Shown here: positions 22,196-34,679 of the stretch, one piece after another | Numbering within the stretch: the first letter of the stretch is position 1 | Layout of the letters: every line of letters starts with the position of its first letter | NCBI GenBank assembly: GCA_019925095.2 | Contig: CM034392.1 | Span: 24,494,387 to 24,558,386, forward strand | Direction: 5' to 3' | From: Dendrolimus kikuchii | Lineage: Eukaryota; Arthropoda; Insecta; Lepidoptera; Lasiocampidae | Length of the DNA: 64,000 nt | The notes under the pieces: model-generated | The model's database searches: none | What the model was told of the DNA's origin: nothing | What the model saw: only the letters and a program-made list of their open reading frames with translations | Position numbers and translations under genes: made by a program

Positions 22196-22199
22196 AAGT

Positions 22200-22472
22200 T
22201 GTTTCGGACATGTGGAGTGAATGGATAAAGTTAGAATCACAAAACAAGTGTATGACAGCATTGTGAATGGTAGAGTTGCAGCCGGTAGACCGAGTCGTAC
22301 ACACCATGATTAAATAACAGAAGTGTTAAAGAGAGGTCAGGTAGAAAGTATCTCAAATAAACGGGCATGTATGAACAGGTTAATTAAAATCATTGAAGAG
22401 AAAGTTGTTTGTCAGCATCGTCACAAGTGGAGATCCATAGTCTCTGCCTGCCCCCATGAGAAACAGGCGTGA
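22200..22472 (+). pseudogene. family B non-LTR RT C-terminal remnant (B1)
   Basis: One frame reads FGHVE, stop, MDKVRITKQVYDSIVNGRV, GRPSRTHHD, stop, ITEVLKRGQVES, NKRACMNRL, HKWRSIVSACP and a final stop before ATAATATG. The FGHV motif, the GRPxRTxHD block and the WRSIVSA block mirror family A, so B is a related but distinct lineage. Two internal stops make it inactive. Confidence 0.75.
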
Positions 22473-22737
22473 TAATATGTATTTTAAAAGTACAGACAGA
22501 CAATTAAACTTTATTTATCGGCATATTTTGTATGAGTCTCCATCAACGTTACCTTTCAATGAGGTTGTGCAGAGCCTTGAAGAGCAGCGAACGGCATTCG
22601 TACGATAAGCCACTCTCCCAGGATCCCTGCTCGCCTTCTGTAATAAACGAAAAGGAAGTGGTCAGAAACCTTACACAAAAATGAGACTTTGTTCGCATAC
22701 GACCTCTGGAGGAGATTGTATTTTTGTTTTATCGTGG

Positions 22738-22930
22738 GAGTAAAGCAGACAGGCGATTGACCCACCTGATGGAAAGTGATTACCGTTCGCCTGGCTAGCC
22801 CCACTGATGTCGGAGTACAAATCAAGGTTATTATGGCGGCATACTTTAGACCAGGAGTGGTAGCCAGTCAGAATGGCAAGTGGCCTACCGCCTGGCTGTT
22901 AATTATTTCGTCGCCTCCTACCGCAGGCAA
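22738..22930 (-). repeat. family D repeat, diverged (D2)
   Basis: Recognisable in order: GACCCACCTGATGGAAAGTG, ACCGTTCGCCT, AAGGTTATTATGGCGGCATAC, GACCAGGAGTGGTAGCCAGTC and TTTCGTCGCCTCCTACCGCAGG. Older than most D copies. Confidence 0.75.
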
Positions 22931-23429
22931 TAATAATATACATTTATGTCATCAAAAGTACATACACTAAACGGTGTAAAAACATAAGGTACTAGGTACC
23001 AAACTTGTTTTAAGACCCAATAATTCTCTGAGAAACACTTAACAGACAAACAAGCACGAGGATTGTATAAGGGTTGAGATTTCGCCAAAATGACTACGGA
23101 CCTGTAAAACTATTGCAATAGTGCACTTAAATTATGAATACAGGTTTTGAATTCCTCTCGAGATTATTAAGACGAATGAGCTTGTTGTCATAGCCGCGTC
23201 GATTCACCTTGACATTGACTGGCCACCTTTTCCTAGATAAAGTGATTAAGTAGTAAAACTCGAGAAACGTGTGCCGTTGAATCTAGATAAAGTCCATTTG
23301 GATTCAGATAACGCTGATATTATGACGACAGACATTTTCGCAACAACGAAGCAAAGGGGTGTGCAAGTGATAAAAATCGGGTCGATCCGCATGCAGTGTT
23401 ACGTAGAGAAACCGCTCTGAAAATGACCG

Positions 23430-23680
23430 CCGTTGCATTCGCAATCGGAAGACAAACTCGGCCTATCGCTGGCGGGTAAACGGCGAAAACAAAACGGCGC
23501 GAGCGTCGTTGCCGCTCCGTGCATCGGGTCCTGCCTCTCGCTCGCACAAGGGGGCGGGGCGGGGGCGACCCGTATGACGTCACGCGGTCGCGATCGCGCC
23601 GCACGTGCTTGTGTTTGTAGCGCACGCCGCATACGACACACATGCGAGCCAAAACAGTGGTTAGCGTCCGCTGACAATTG
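23430..23680. promoter_or_regulatory. CpG island with GC boxes and a CRE-like site
   Basis: Strongly CpG-rich against an AT-rich background. Contains GGGGCGGGGCGGGGGCG (GC-box type), TGACGTCA at 23575-23582 and CACGTG-like CGCACGTGC. Overlapping open frames on both strands look like GC-composition artefacts: none resembles a family I know. A promoter or enhancer, possibly for MED13, is plausible but unproven. Confidence 0.45.
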
Positions 23681-25295
23681 ACATTGAATTTTCTTTTGCG
23701 AAAATACAACAATTTCATTGTGATTAAATATACTAAATTTTATATTTTCGTTTATAATAAATATTAAAATTTAGACATAATAGAAAAAATCTCAATGCTG
23801 TATTATGGCATAACACAATTAAATCGTTAGGTGAAAAACATCATACTGGATAACTTCCATGCATTCAACCTTGACATTCGCGATGACGCATAACACTGTC
23901 GGCTCTTCTCTAAATGAATTGATATTTCCACTGTGTTATAGTGGCTAGTATTTTATTGACTTTGAAAACATTCATTGACAGAGCACTTTGAAGAACAAAT
24001 TCCAACCCAATTAGTCAAGAGCTTAAAAATTTCCAGTGATAGAGAAAGACAACCATAAAACATTACGCATTAAACTTACCAATACCAATCACAGATTGGT
24101 TAGATGCTATTCAAGGGCGTCAAGTGGCGCGGTCAAGCTGGTAACTTGAGCGTAACAAATGAATCGGACATCTTCGTATCTATTGGGATCAGCGTAACGA
24201 GGGGCGAGGCCGTGTCAGGTTTAACGTCAAGCGGCCGATATAAATGTACTAACCTTCAAACGAATTACGTACTCGATAAACTTAAATACGGCATTCTTAT
24301 CTGGAGGCGGAAGATACAATTGCTCACCTACTACCCAACTGCATCACAGTGTTAGCTTCCTGAGCAAAATATCGTACTTCACAAAACAAAGACGGAGGTC
24401 TTTGGTAAAATTAAGGGACGCTTTCTTTAGGACCTGGAGTAGTTAATGTTAGTTAGCTGCAAAAAGCTCATCAAAAGTTGGATCCGCTTTTGAGTAACCG
24501 TAAAAATGTGGTGTGCGAGTATATAGGACGAAACACGCTAAAGACTTCATACGAGCTATTCAAATTATTTTTGAGTCATAAAGTCATAAACCAGCAATAC
24601 AAAAAATTCGATCAAATAATGTTTTCAATAGGACGGGATATAAAAATCCAGACACCGTTAAATATGTGATAGATCGGTACGAGCTGCAATTATTGAGCCG
24701 TCCGGTTTGGCACCATCGCCTTCGCCTCTCAAGGTCGTTAGCGCAAAGAACGGCACGTTTACAGTACCGATATACTCATACGCCGAATCGAGTCACGACC
24801 AGGGGGCATATTGCGGTGCCATCGCGATTTCATATCAATAAAGTGTTTCGCAATCGCTGATATGGCCGCGGAAACTAATGTCATATGAATATTGAAGAAT
24901 TGAAAGCAAAAATACATATACTATCCTGAAACTGCAGCGATGATAAGAAGGTTAATGGAAAGAAGCTCTCGGTGTCACAATTACCGCTTGCATATTTTAT
25001 AAGTAATAATATCAGCCCATAAACATCTCAATTTTGGGCTTGAGCCTATTTAATGTAATCGACGGCATAGCTAACAAGTTCGTTTAAGGTGAATTTGTGG
25101 TCTTCATACATTCCCCATTAGCACATAATCTTTTCAAACGAGGCGCGGAACCGCATTTCAAGAGTCGTTAGCCGCGAATTCGGAAAATAATCAGAAATTT
25201 CTCATATAATAAGTTTCTGTCATATCATGGCGGCGATGTGTAAGTGCATCGTTCAATGTGCAATAATGAGCGCAATTTAAGGTTCAAGGTCGCGC
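23681..25295. other. no gene seen
   Basis: Mixed-composition DNA with several short open frames lacking splice context or similarity. Confidence 0.35.
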
Positions 25296-25405
25296 ACATT
25301 TTGTCGCGGTGTAACGGCGGTGGTTGGCACCACCTTGGGCCCAGGATCGATAGCGGGCCGACGACGTGCGCCGCCGCGCCGTACCCGCCTCTTCGTACCG
25401 AACGC
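25296..25405. other. GC-rich patch
   Basis: TTGTCGCGGTGTAACGGCGG, then CCGACGACGTGCGCCGCCGC. Candidate regulatory DNA. No coding evidence. Confidence 0.3.
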
Positions 25406-26569
25406 GGTAATAGCCATATGATTATCACTATTGTTGTTGCTATATTGTTTGTATGGATCTAGTTGCGGCGTCGCGGCTAATGTCCCCGATAAGATGCTGA
25501 TAACACGCCACGAGTAAGTACAGCATCGATTAACAGGCACGATAGACAAATCTTACACATAACATACAACATTTTTATGCAATAAAAGTCTCTGATAATA
25601 AAATGTTTCACCCTATACAGTCAATGTTACTTAAATACAAGTTTTTTTAAAATTACATGTTTATTATTTGAAAATGGAAATACAATAAAAAAGCGGTTAA
25701 AAAATAGTTAAAGCGTAGTATTAATTTTATCTAACAGTCATGAAAAGCTAAGAAAATATTAATATCATGTCATATAATAAATAAGACGCTAGTGTGTTCA
25801 GTGTTTTAGCTGCCAAATTTTATGACATGTTTATAAAAATCATGCAAGAGAATAAAACGTACATATATGGGACCTTTAAAAAATATTTTTCATCAATATT
25901 AAAGTTTAAATTTTTAATTTGATAATTGTAAAGCGTTTAGGTGGATGACGCGTGCTACAACGTCGGTAGTAAATATGTTGTTAAATGAGTGACCAGTGAC
26001 CACTGGCCAGTATACAGCGGGCGGAAGATTTATGGTCGACGGTGACAGAGCAACAACATTAGCGTTCGACACGTGGGCAGCGGAGCATAGGTCGTCTCTT
26101 TCCCGCATGCCAACACTACAACAATCTCCCTCCACAGCTTTGTGCCACTAAAAAGCTTTTGCAATCACCTTGCTCCAAAAGCAGTTTTGACTTTGCAGAA
26201 TTGCTTTAGATATTAATTATTTGGGTCGGTCGTTAGTTACCAACTCTTTTAAAATCATATCCTCAAATTTTCTTAAGAACACATTAAAATTACATCAATG
26301 ATGAAGCAACTGCTACTTAAGTCACTGAACGAGTCGTGAACATGTATTTAAATAGTAATAATGTCAATATTATTGTAAGAAACAACTATAGTTGTTGTAG
26401 AATGCCGATTAAATGAAATATTATTAATAACGTCGCAGATAAAAAACCAAATACATATTTCTAAAAGAACAAACGTATTGCATTAATTTTAAGTCTACCA
26501 CGTTTGCTGTAATTAAGCTATTAATGAGAGATGAAAAATTCAGTGCGAGACAACGGGAGAAAAATAGTA

Positions 26570-26775
26570 AACATTCAGTGACAGCTTCATACATAGACGC
26601 GGTCGGTGCGACATGGCAACGTCGCTTTAAATCTGCGCGCGCTTTGTTTACAACCCACTACCGGGCGGCCGAGGTAAAACCACGCTTCGGCAACATTTGC
26701 CCGGTTAATGCGATCGACGGCCGTGCAAGCGGATTGCAGGCGGCGGGCCGCAAACGCCTATCGGATGATGATGAT
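26570..26775. other. GC-rich patch with open frame
   Basis: Moderately GC-rich with an 89-codon frame that has no recognisable domain and low-complexity GAT repeats at its end. Treated as non-coding. Confidence 0.3.
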
Positions 26776-26850
26776 ACACACCATACACAATAAACGGTAC
26801 TAACTAACTTGAACTAGAAAGGATTTCTGCCTATTACTTGTTTAAATAAA

Positions 26851-27271
26851 TACAGTAGGGCCTTGTTAATCCGGACCCCTGCTTATTTGGTGATCGCGGT
26901 AATCCGCACGGACGTGGACCTTATAACGACTGCTTTGAAATGGCCATAAGTTTGGTTTCTGCGTCGAATTAGATATCGAGCTTTTGTGCGAAAAGTATAG
27001 GCAAAAGAAGAGACTTTTTCAAGAAGGATTAAATTTCTGTTATTTTTTTACTTCATGTCATATGCAGATATCATATTTGTAATTCTCAATATGTACGTAA
27101 ATATTTCTGTCTTGTTTGTCGCACTTTACTTAACTTTCGATAATTAATTAAAGAAACAGGTTGAACACATGCTCTTTTACGAATACAATATTGCAGACCA
27201 CAATCAGTACGCCTTGATATTGCTCCAAGGGCCTTGTTTTTGCTTGTCCGGATTATCGAGGCCCTATTGTA
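26851..27271. mobile_element. pogo/Tigger-like MITE, 417 bp
   Basis: The element is 26853-27269 with TA at both ends (26851-26852, 27270-27271). Inverted ends CAGTAGGGCCTTGTTAATCC (+GGA) and the right complement CAATAGGGCCTCGATAATCC (+GGA) pair at 20 of 23 bases. The CAGTAGGG...AATCCGGA end and TA duplication are typical of pogo/Tigger elements. There is no transposase frame. Confidence 0.85.
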
Positions 27272-27289
27272 AAGAAATAACCGTTCTCC

Positions 27290-27535
27290 CGCCCCGTTGC
27301 ACTTGCCGCGACAGGGCGGATGGGTAGCCTATCTTATTTGCCAGCTCGTAATGTAATTCAAGATAGTATCGAGCGCGTGAAAATCTGTCAATTCGCGGGC
27401 TCCCTTCAGTGCGGCAGTTGAAGGGTGTGCGGTGGTGGGGGTCGGCGGCGCGGCCTCTGTTCCACCCGGTCGCGCACGCCCACGTGCGTGTGACGTCACT
27501 AGGCTACAACGTCACGGGTGATCCAATAGGCTCCT
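27290..27535. promoter_or_regulatory. CpG-rich region with CRE, E-box and CCAAT motifs
   Basis: Contains CACGTG at 27481-27486, TGACGTCA at 27491-27498, a half-site CGTCACG near 27510, and CCAAT at 27523-27527, after a GC-rich stretch (GGTGGGGGTCGGCGGCGCGG). This cluster is typical of an RNA polymerase II promoter. No adjoining first exon could be assigned; MED13 on the minus strand is one candidate. Confidence 0.45.
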
Positions 27536-27711
27536 TGGCATCACCATCAGCTTGTCGAATCTAACCCGAAATTTAATATCTCACTCCACGCATATTCAAC
27601 TTACAACTTATCATTGGTAGAAAAGTGACATTACTAATTCCTAAATGTTACTTTCATTCAACCATCGCATCGGTTGAATTTTGACATGACTTGTACGGAG
27701 TTTATATTAAA

Positions 27712-27905
27712 TCTATATATATAAAAACTAATTGCTGTTCGTTAGTCTCGCTAAAACTCGAGAACGGCTGGACTGATTTGGCTAATTTTGGTTTTGAATT
27801 ATTTGTGGAAGTCCAGGGAAGGTTTAAAAGGTGAGTAAATATGAAAAAAAATCTTGGAATATAGTAAGAATAACAATTTCGCTTTCCCTTAGAAACTATT
27901 AGTAA
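27712..27905 (+). mobile_element. family H Helitron-like 5' part (H1)
   Basis: Begins at A followed by TCTATATATATAAAAACTAA, then TTCGTTAGTCTCGCTAAAAC and GAACGGCTGGACTGATTTGG. It matches H2 (30593-31026) until about 27900, where the two diverge; the 3' end is missing. Confidence 0.7.
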
Positions 27906-27969
27906 CTTCTAAAACAAAAACACCATTCATAAGTAGTAATTGATAGGAGTAGGTATTGTCTTTAATATT

Positions 27970-28070
27970 GTTTTTTTTTTACTTCTGGGTTACAGCAGAC
28001 TGACGGCGCACCTGATGCAAAGTACTTATCACCGCCGATGAACATTAGTATCACAAAACGTGCAACCGAT
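27970..28070 (-). repeat. family D fragment (D3)
   Basis: Poly(T), then GACGGCGCACCTGATGCAAAG and ATCACCGCCGATGAAC: a diverged minus-strand D tail. Confidence 0.45.
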
Positions 28071-28379
28071 GTACCGCCGTTATTACTTATTCAAAACTAA
28101 GGCTTCGATTAGGTCTTGTCTTTGTTTAGATACTTATATATAAAGAACAATGAAATAGGTTTAAGAATCAAGCCCTTCAATTACGTAGTAATTTAGGTAA
28201 ACAATAAAATTTACATTAACTTTTAAAGATACGCGAGGGAGAAAACGTCTCGTAATAGCGGAACAAGTACATAAAGGCACGAGTACTTGCGAGGGCTATT
28301 ATAAAAGTTGAAATGTGGAATGAACTGGTGTAACGAGGAGTGGCGCGCGTAACATAATCGTTTATTTTATTGATAACGT

Positions 28380-28445
28380 GGGCCTCCGGAATCGACCCCC
28401 GGCTCAGGGCCGGTGCCGCATCGGAGCCATCTGCGCGGCCCCGAG
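28380..28445. other. GC-rich patch
   Basis: GGAATCGACCCCCGGCTCAG, then GCATCGGAGCCATCTGCGCG. GC-rich in AT-rich surroundings. Function unknown; no tRNA fold could be made convincing. Confidence 0.25.
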
Positions 28446-28644
28446 ACACGCAGCTGCCCCTATCCAAACGCCACCCTCTACATTGCTTTTGTTTTAATAC
28501 GCCGACATAACAACATCACATACCTAATGGTTGTGTCAAGAGCAACGACGTAAATAGACGGGTAAATGCTGCATTCAACTGAACTTGGTTCATGTTGGTC
28601 TATTTTTAATATTAAACAACGAACAATGATTTAATATAAATTTC

Positions 28645-28850
28645 TTTTTTATTGCGAGGCTGGCAAACAAGCAAACGCCGTGCCGTCTGCTTCTTTGCTG
28701 ATGGAAAGAGGTTATCGTCGTCTACAATAGATGTGTACAGCACCTATGGAGAAGCCAACGTGACATCAGCTTTTAGGATGAGATAGGAGTAGCCGTCTCC
28801 TTCTTCTCCGAGCATGACATGTTTGCGAAGGAGCAGGACTTCCTTGCTAT
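28645..28850 (-). repeat. family D-related repeat (D4)
   Basis: TTTTTTATTGCGAGGCTGGCAAACAAGC, GCTGATGGAAAGAGGTTATC and a run ending CTCCGAGCATGACATG. A diverged D subtype abutting the family E copy that follows. Confidence 0.5.
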
Positions 28851-29135
28851 CGATCAGTGAAAAAATCACATTAGAATTCGATTTTTATTAATCTGGCCGT
28901 TTTAAATCCCCAGAAAATTTCCTGAGGGATTTCCAGAATAAAAATTTGCTGTCGATCAGTGAAAATCGCATCGAAATAGGCCCACTAGTTTTTACGTCAA
29001 TCCCGAACAAACAGACAAGAAATCTAAAAAAATTGCATTTTGTTTCCATCGTTTATATTGTGTATTCCAGTTTTTTTTAATAGCTTCAATGTACAGACAT
29101 GACATGTTTAGAATTTTATAATCTTATATATTGTC
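28851..29135 (-). mobile_element. family E Helitron-like element (E2), 3'-truncated
   Basis: Minus-strand match to E1: AAACATGTCATGTCTGTAC, then CTTGTCTGTTTGTTCGGGAT, GATCGACAGCAAATTTTTATT and TCTGGAAATCCCTCAGG. The CTAG end is absent. Confidence 0.65.
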
Positions 29136-29616
29136 ATTGCATCAATGGTCAATTATACGATCGAGCGTGCAACTCTGCTGTGGATGTAGCACATGACTTC
29201 ATCGAGACCAATCGCCAATTATACAGTGTTGCACACAAGTTCTGCAAGTTTACAATAAATGAATGTTTACGATCAAATATTGTTAATTTATATGGCAACT
29301 AATAAAAGAGATCGTCATCATCACCAATCGATACCGACGAGCCGGTCGGCGGGCGCTGCGCGTGCGCCTCTCAATAAATAGCCCGATCCGGTGCGCGCCC
29401 GTCGATACACGTCACGGAGATTTTATTAATAAAACACCGAACAGAGCCGCGGACGTACCGAACGTTCAACAACCCCGCGCCGACGGATTCTTACGTGCAC
29501 AAACACATAGTTACATCACATCACCAAGTACAATGCGACCCGAGGGCCTAGCGCGGCAGCTTTCGCAGATTCGTATTAAGACTATGACAAGTGTCAAAAT
29601 AGAACTAGTATAGACA

Positions 29617-29769
29617 CGTGCCGGTTCTTATACGTTACTATTCATTCGCTTGCCTTACCATTGGTTGAATCTCGAAATTACCTACATATACTTTTAAGAT
29701 TATGTCAACTATTAACCGATAGTAAGGCAAATGAACGGTCGGCAAGATATAGGAGCCGGCCGTAAGGGA
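29617..29769. mobile_element. foldback MITE with ~60-bp arms
   Basis: The left arm (GTGCCGGTTCTTATA, TTGCCTTACCATTGGTTGA) and right arm (TCAACTATTAACCGATAGTA, AGGAGCCGGCCG) pair along most of their length, leaving a short loop. A second copy lies at 56829-56957. Confidence 0.65.
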
Positions 29770-29964
29770 TTCTCAAAAAATACCCTGTTAATGGGGCTGT
29801 TTTGCATTTCAGATAATCAAGTAAAAAGAACGACCGAAATATTATTGATCTTAAATTATTGGAAGTACGGAAATTGACGTTAACTCAGTAACAGAACTGT
29901 AGAATAGAAGAAGTACAAGAATCCGCAAATAAGGCTATACATACTATAACAATGGCCACCAAAA

Positions 29965-30225
29965 CCCACACATTGTATATCCTCAAGCTAAAAGCAAGTC
30001 ACGCTTGTGTTATGGGTAATATGCTGTGGGTAAAACACCACCGCAAATCCCAGACAAACAACAAAAAATTCGCTAAGTATTTCACATGCTAGGAATCGAA
30101 ACCTCCGAGTTCCAGAAACTACCACGCTTGAGCACATAGCAGCTGTGACACCGCCATAAACGATGACAACTCGCTTGATGGCAACGAGTAGGAAGCTCAG
30201 AGCGGCTTTTCCCACGGCCCGAAGG
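29965..30225 (-). repeat. SINE family O, diverged
   Basis: ACACATTGTATATCCTCAAG, GCAAGTCACGCTTGTGTTATG and GCAAATCCCAGACAAAC, followed by GGAATCGAAACC (box B remnant on the minus strand) match the SINE at 20848-21062. Confidence 0.7.
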
Positions 30226-30592
30226 CAAGATACCCACGCGAGTTGCAAAACTTGAGTATACAGCGTTATTGTTGTGAGCTGCCACCAACGATCTAAGACT
30301 CGATGGATGTAATTGGGGCTGCCGTGTTGCGTAAACGTGTTGACGGTAAAGCACGAAATGGCAATAAAAAAAGGTTTAGTCGATTGATCAACGTAATTAT
30401 AAGTACATGTTTATAGTACTGTTTCACTCAAAAAATTTAGATTTTTCAGGATCTTATTTTCATCCCCGTTATAGAAAGTTCCATCCGTTTATTCCCAAAA
30501 TAATGAAGAAAGCACAGGCAAATTTTGAAATAAAGTTGCAAAACTGCGAACACCTCTATTTGATTTAAATTAATAAATGATGATGTCATCAT

Positions 30593-31026
30593 TCTAAAAA
30601 ACAAAATCAATTGCTGTTCGTTAGTCTCGCTAAAACTCGAGAACGGCTGGACTGAATTGGCTAATTTTGGTTTTGAATTATTTTTGGAAGTCCAGGGAAG
30701 GTTTAAAAAGTGAGTAAATATGAAAAAAAATACTTGGAATATACTAAAAACAACAATTTCGCTTTCCTTTAGAAACTATTCCTACCTGTCAAACATTTGA
30801 TGTACGTCCCGTCGTTTAGAAATCAATTAAATATAAAAGTTGTTCAGAAATCAAATTAAATTTAAAAGTGAAGTTTTTTTTTTGGTTTTGAATGTCAAAT
30901 GTTTGATGTTCATTCCGGTTAAGTTTTGACCACATTTTTTTACTAAAGTTGAAACATTCTGCAATTATCATTCGGCTTTTTTATTTAATGATTCTGAGGC
31001 GGTACTAAGATTGCCGGGTCAGCTAG
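30593..31026 (+). mobile_element. family H Helitron-like element (H2), 434 bp
   Basis: The 5' end TCTAAAAAACAAAATCAATTG continues into the same body as H1. The 3' end is GATTGCCGGGTCAGCTAG, with CTAG at 31023-31026 followed by T. A weak GGC/GCC hairpin precedes the terminus. No coding capacity. Confidence 0.7.
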
Positions 31027-33495
31027 TTGTTTAAATAATTATTAGCGGTTATCGTGATATTTAAAAAGTAAGATAATGGCAAAGTATTTTAGTACCCACT
31101 CTTTTGTGGTAATTTAGGAAAAGTAGCACCACACTATATATATCTCTTAAAGTATTAAATATTTATATAGTGATATACTTTGAAATGTGGTGTTTGACGT
31201 CGAATGGCCAGAATTTCATGCATAGCTCATTGACATAATGCCTACATTCTGGATGAAGCTTAGATCGGAGAACACCAGAGATTGCCGGCAATACGCCGAC
31301 CACGGATACGAAAGTAATTTTGTCACATAGCCCGCAGTAACCCAGACAATTTAAAGAGACTCCTGATCGGTGGGGAAAATGAAAGCGTGAGACCTCAAGG
31401 TATATATCCATAAAGGTCTATAAACATCCGTAAATACACGCATCAAAGTTACGGTCCTTAGCAGCAAAAGAACGACTAAGAAGTCAGATTGCTTCTATCA
31501 CAATACTGATTATAAAAATAGTTATAACTGTTCGCGACTTTCCTTATCGGCCTCGCATGACGTTCTGCTTAGTCAAACAAATGTAGACAATGTTGGGAAC
31601 TATCTATAAGACCCATCAATTAGAAGCTAGGGCCGTGTAGGTTGAATGCGCGCGCGCACCCGTCGCTCGGCCGTTGTGAGAATCGATTCGAACGCGATGC
31701 AAGTGAAACGCGTGCACACACTAACACCCGTAACGCTTTCTAAGAATTAAATGTTATGATGTTTTTGCGATAATGATCACAACAAATGCAAATTAACACG
31801 TAACATTACAAAGAAACAAACTGAATTTAAAATGACACGGGATTATGGCGCAGTAGATCGAAAGTGAAACATAAAAGCATCAAATAGGAAGCTTCCAGCA
31901 TTTCCATCCTCAGTGACCATTGGATAGGTCCTAAAATCCTTTTCATGTAAAAGAACTGGCGCTAAATTACTATCCGTTTAGTTAAAATACCATAAAATAT
32001 TAATTGTATTAACTGTTTAGACTATAATCAATACGGTCTTTAACTTGTTTAAGTTATTTTCTATTACAAAATCTAGGAGGCTTTAGCGTTTAGTCAGGTG
32101 ATAAAAAAGTGTGTCATTGGATTTGACTGTCAGTTAATATTATTTGACTATTATCGTCATTGCTGTAGGTTATCTAGGATATACTTAGTATCAAATTTAT
32201 GATATAAGAATTTCAAAACGTTACTTTGCACAATGACGAGCGGAAGAATCCAATCTTATCTACCTTCACAGACAGATCAACCGCGATGAGCTAATGTTTA
32301 CGTTACACAACATTGTCACAAACTAAATATAACGAGGATAATAAAATCATTCCGAACCTTCTGTAATCATATTACGTCGCTCTCTTGCATATCTCATGTA
32401 TGTTAGTAAGAGCCATACACCCACACACACATACACTTATATATACTTATAAAAGTACATACATTAATAAAAATATAGTGTAAAATATTAGATTGTTTAT
32501 AAAATTATTAATTAATCAATTTATATTTTTCCTAAATTATAAAAGCTTCCGGATCGTAAGGAGCATCCCGGAGACATGGCAACCCTAACCATAGCACAAT
32601 ACAATATTAAAAACAGCCCCCGAGTTTAAAATAGCTACAGCATATCAAAGATCTAAACCAGAAACTTGAATATATAACGGGTAAAGAAATCTAAAAATAA
32701 TATTGATATACATCGTAATAGTGTACTAACTTATTCATAGAATGCTGTTAGTTAAGTTTACATAATACAACGTTTCACAATTGAACGACGATTTAAATTG
32801 CCTGAAGTAATAAAGTTACGGTGTAATTATAACGTAATACGCAAGAGCCGCAAAGTCATTACAGGCGAGATGAAGTCGTCCGCTCGGGCGAGGATGCCGC
32901 CACACGAACCCTTATTTGTAGAGGGCGCAATGTGAACGTGGAACGGGCGCAAGGGTCAACGACTGCCCCACGTACGTCCGCGGCCCGAGGTGGAATAATT
33001 CATCTAGCCCATTCGACACGGCAAACGGGGGATTGTTGGAAACGCATAGAGAACTGTTGATAACCGTCACGCATACCATCATAGTCTTTGCCACAAATTG
33101 CAAAATCGATCATGTCGTTTTAAAGCTATCCAGTATAAATCTAAATCCATCGATTAACATTTTACATCTTTCAGGTGTAACGTTACATTTTATAGATGTT
33201 TGTAAATAAATGATGTGTTAGCATTGAATTTGGGTGCGTATAATAAAAACGAAACAACGTAATTAGTAAGCCAAACGCCGAGATAGCAACAGAAGCCTGA
33301 TTATCGAAATGTAACGCCGTAAACCAGTTTAAAAGCCAGTCGGTTAAAATTTAAAACAGTAGAGTTCAGTGACAGGCGGTGTGCACGTAAACGGCCATCA
33401 ACAGGCCCATTGTCAGGAATTCGGGCGACGAGACGGCGCACGCGCATCATAGCGTTTTATCGGCGATCCATTTACATCAACTACCGATGATATCG
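31027..33495. other. no gene seen; GC patches
   Basis: Mostly AT-rich. GC-rich patches at about 31645-31735, 32870-33005 and 33360-33470 (with CGCACGCGCATCATAGCG) may be regulatory. Open frames here lack splice or family support. Confidence 0.35.
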
Positions 33496-33499
33496 TGTA

Positions 33500-33910
33500 T
33501 ACTATACAACTTGAAATTATTTTTAATGGTTGCTTTTCTCTCTTTTATTTCACATTCTCCCAATCCTCGGGCTCAGCAAAATGTGTATTTTCTTTCCATA
33601 CTTCTTTATTCTGGCATACGTTATATATGTCACACCACAAATCATCATATTATGTGTCATCCTTCACACAATCTATCCATCTCTTTTTTGGTCTACCTTT
33701 ACATTTGTATACATCAATGTTCCAGTTTAACATTGTTTACTTCTTTCTACTTTTATCCCTCCTCATTACATATACGACCTTAGTCTTCTTTTTTACAGTT
33801 TTTTAATCACGGGCGCAACTTTAAAACAATTCCTTATGTACTCATATGTCACCTTATCCATTCTTGTAACACCATACATCCATCTTACATGAAAGGATAC
33901 TTTTGTACTC
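33500..33910 (-). pseudogene. family C non-LTR remnant (C2)
   Basis: On the minus strand: AAATGTAAAGGTAGACCAAA, AAGAGATGGATAGATTGTGTG and GATGATTTGTGGTGTGACAT, the KCKGRPKKRW-type RT tail of family C, preceded by a longer diverged region (GTATGGTGTTACAAGAATGG also in C1). Plus-strand open frames here are shadows. Confidence 0.65.
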
Positions 33911-34019
33911 TTATAAATGATTAGGGAGGGCCTTAGAAACTAGCTTCAATCCAGTCCTCGAACATCTGTCGACACATACTACATACGAAGGACATGTGCA
34001 GTGGGGATCAGGTGTCTTG

Positions 34020-34100
34020 ACGCACTGACCGCGGGCAAACCGGGCCGGACGGGTTATCGAGACGCAGCGGACGGGCGCCGCGGCGACGTAACGTAGCAAA
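34020..34100. other. GC-rich patch
   Basis: GCGGGCAAACCGGGCCGGACGG, then GACGGGCGCCGCGGCGACG. No coding support. Confidence 0.25.
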
Positions 34101-34679
34101 AACTCAGCTGCATATTTCGATACATCACACGTGATCAGATTAAAGACACCGAACTGTCGAAATGCAAAGTAAAAAAGCACAAAATTGCAAACACGATAAC
34201 GACGAGACAAGTAGAATTAAAGTGAACATTGTTGCATGAACAAAAAGTGCTTAAAGTAAGGATCGTTACGGATAACGAGGCATCCTCCGAGGCAAAGGGG
34301 AAAAGAAACGATTTAATTGCGTCCACAATTAGCCTACAAAAACAACCTGTTGCGCTTGAGTTGACCAGCCACTTAAGCCGGAGACACACTGATTTAATTT
34401 ATACGAACTATTGACATCGATTGATGTTTGCAGTATTATATAATGTTAACGACACAAGTAGGAAATCCATATTAATGAATAAATGGACGTAGTTATGCAA
34501 ACCGGAACTAACCAACAAGATGGCAGTATTGAGAATATAAGATATTCATAAAAAGCCGTATAGAACGGACAAGAAAACCTATCTTCCGAAAGTATGTGGA
34601 ACAATAAATATTAAAGATAAATAAATAGTTTGGACCTATTTAATTTTAGTACAGATAAAACACGCGATTTGAATTTGGG

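Noticed and set aside
23320..23718. 132-codon Arg-rich minus-strand frame
   Set aside because: Coincides with a CpG island; composition-driven, no recognisable domain, competing frames on the other strand.
33487..33806. Hydrophobic plus-strand frames resembling membrane proteins
   Set aside because: They are the antisense of a decayed family C RT tail; AT-rich Phe/Leu/Ile codons mimic membrane segments.
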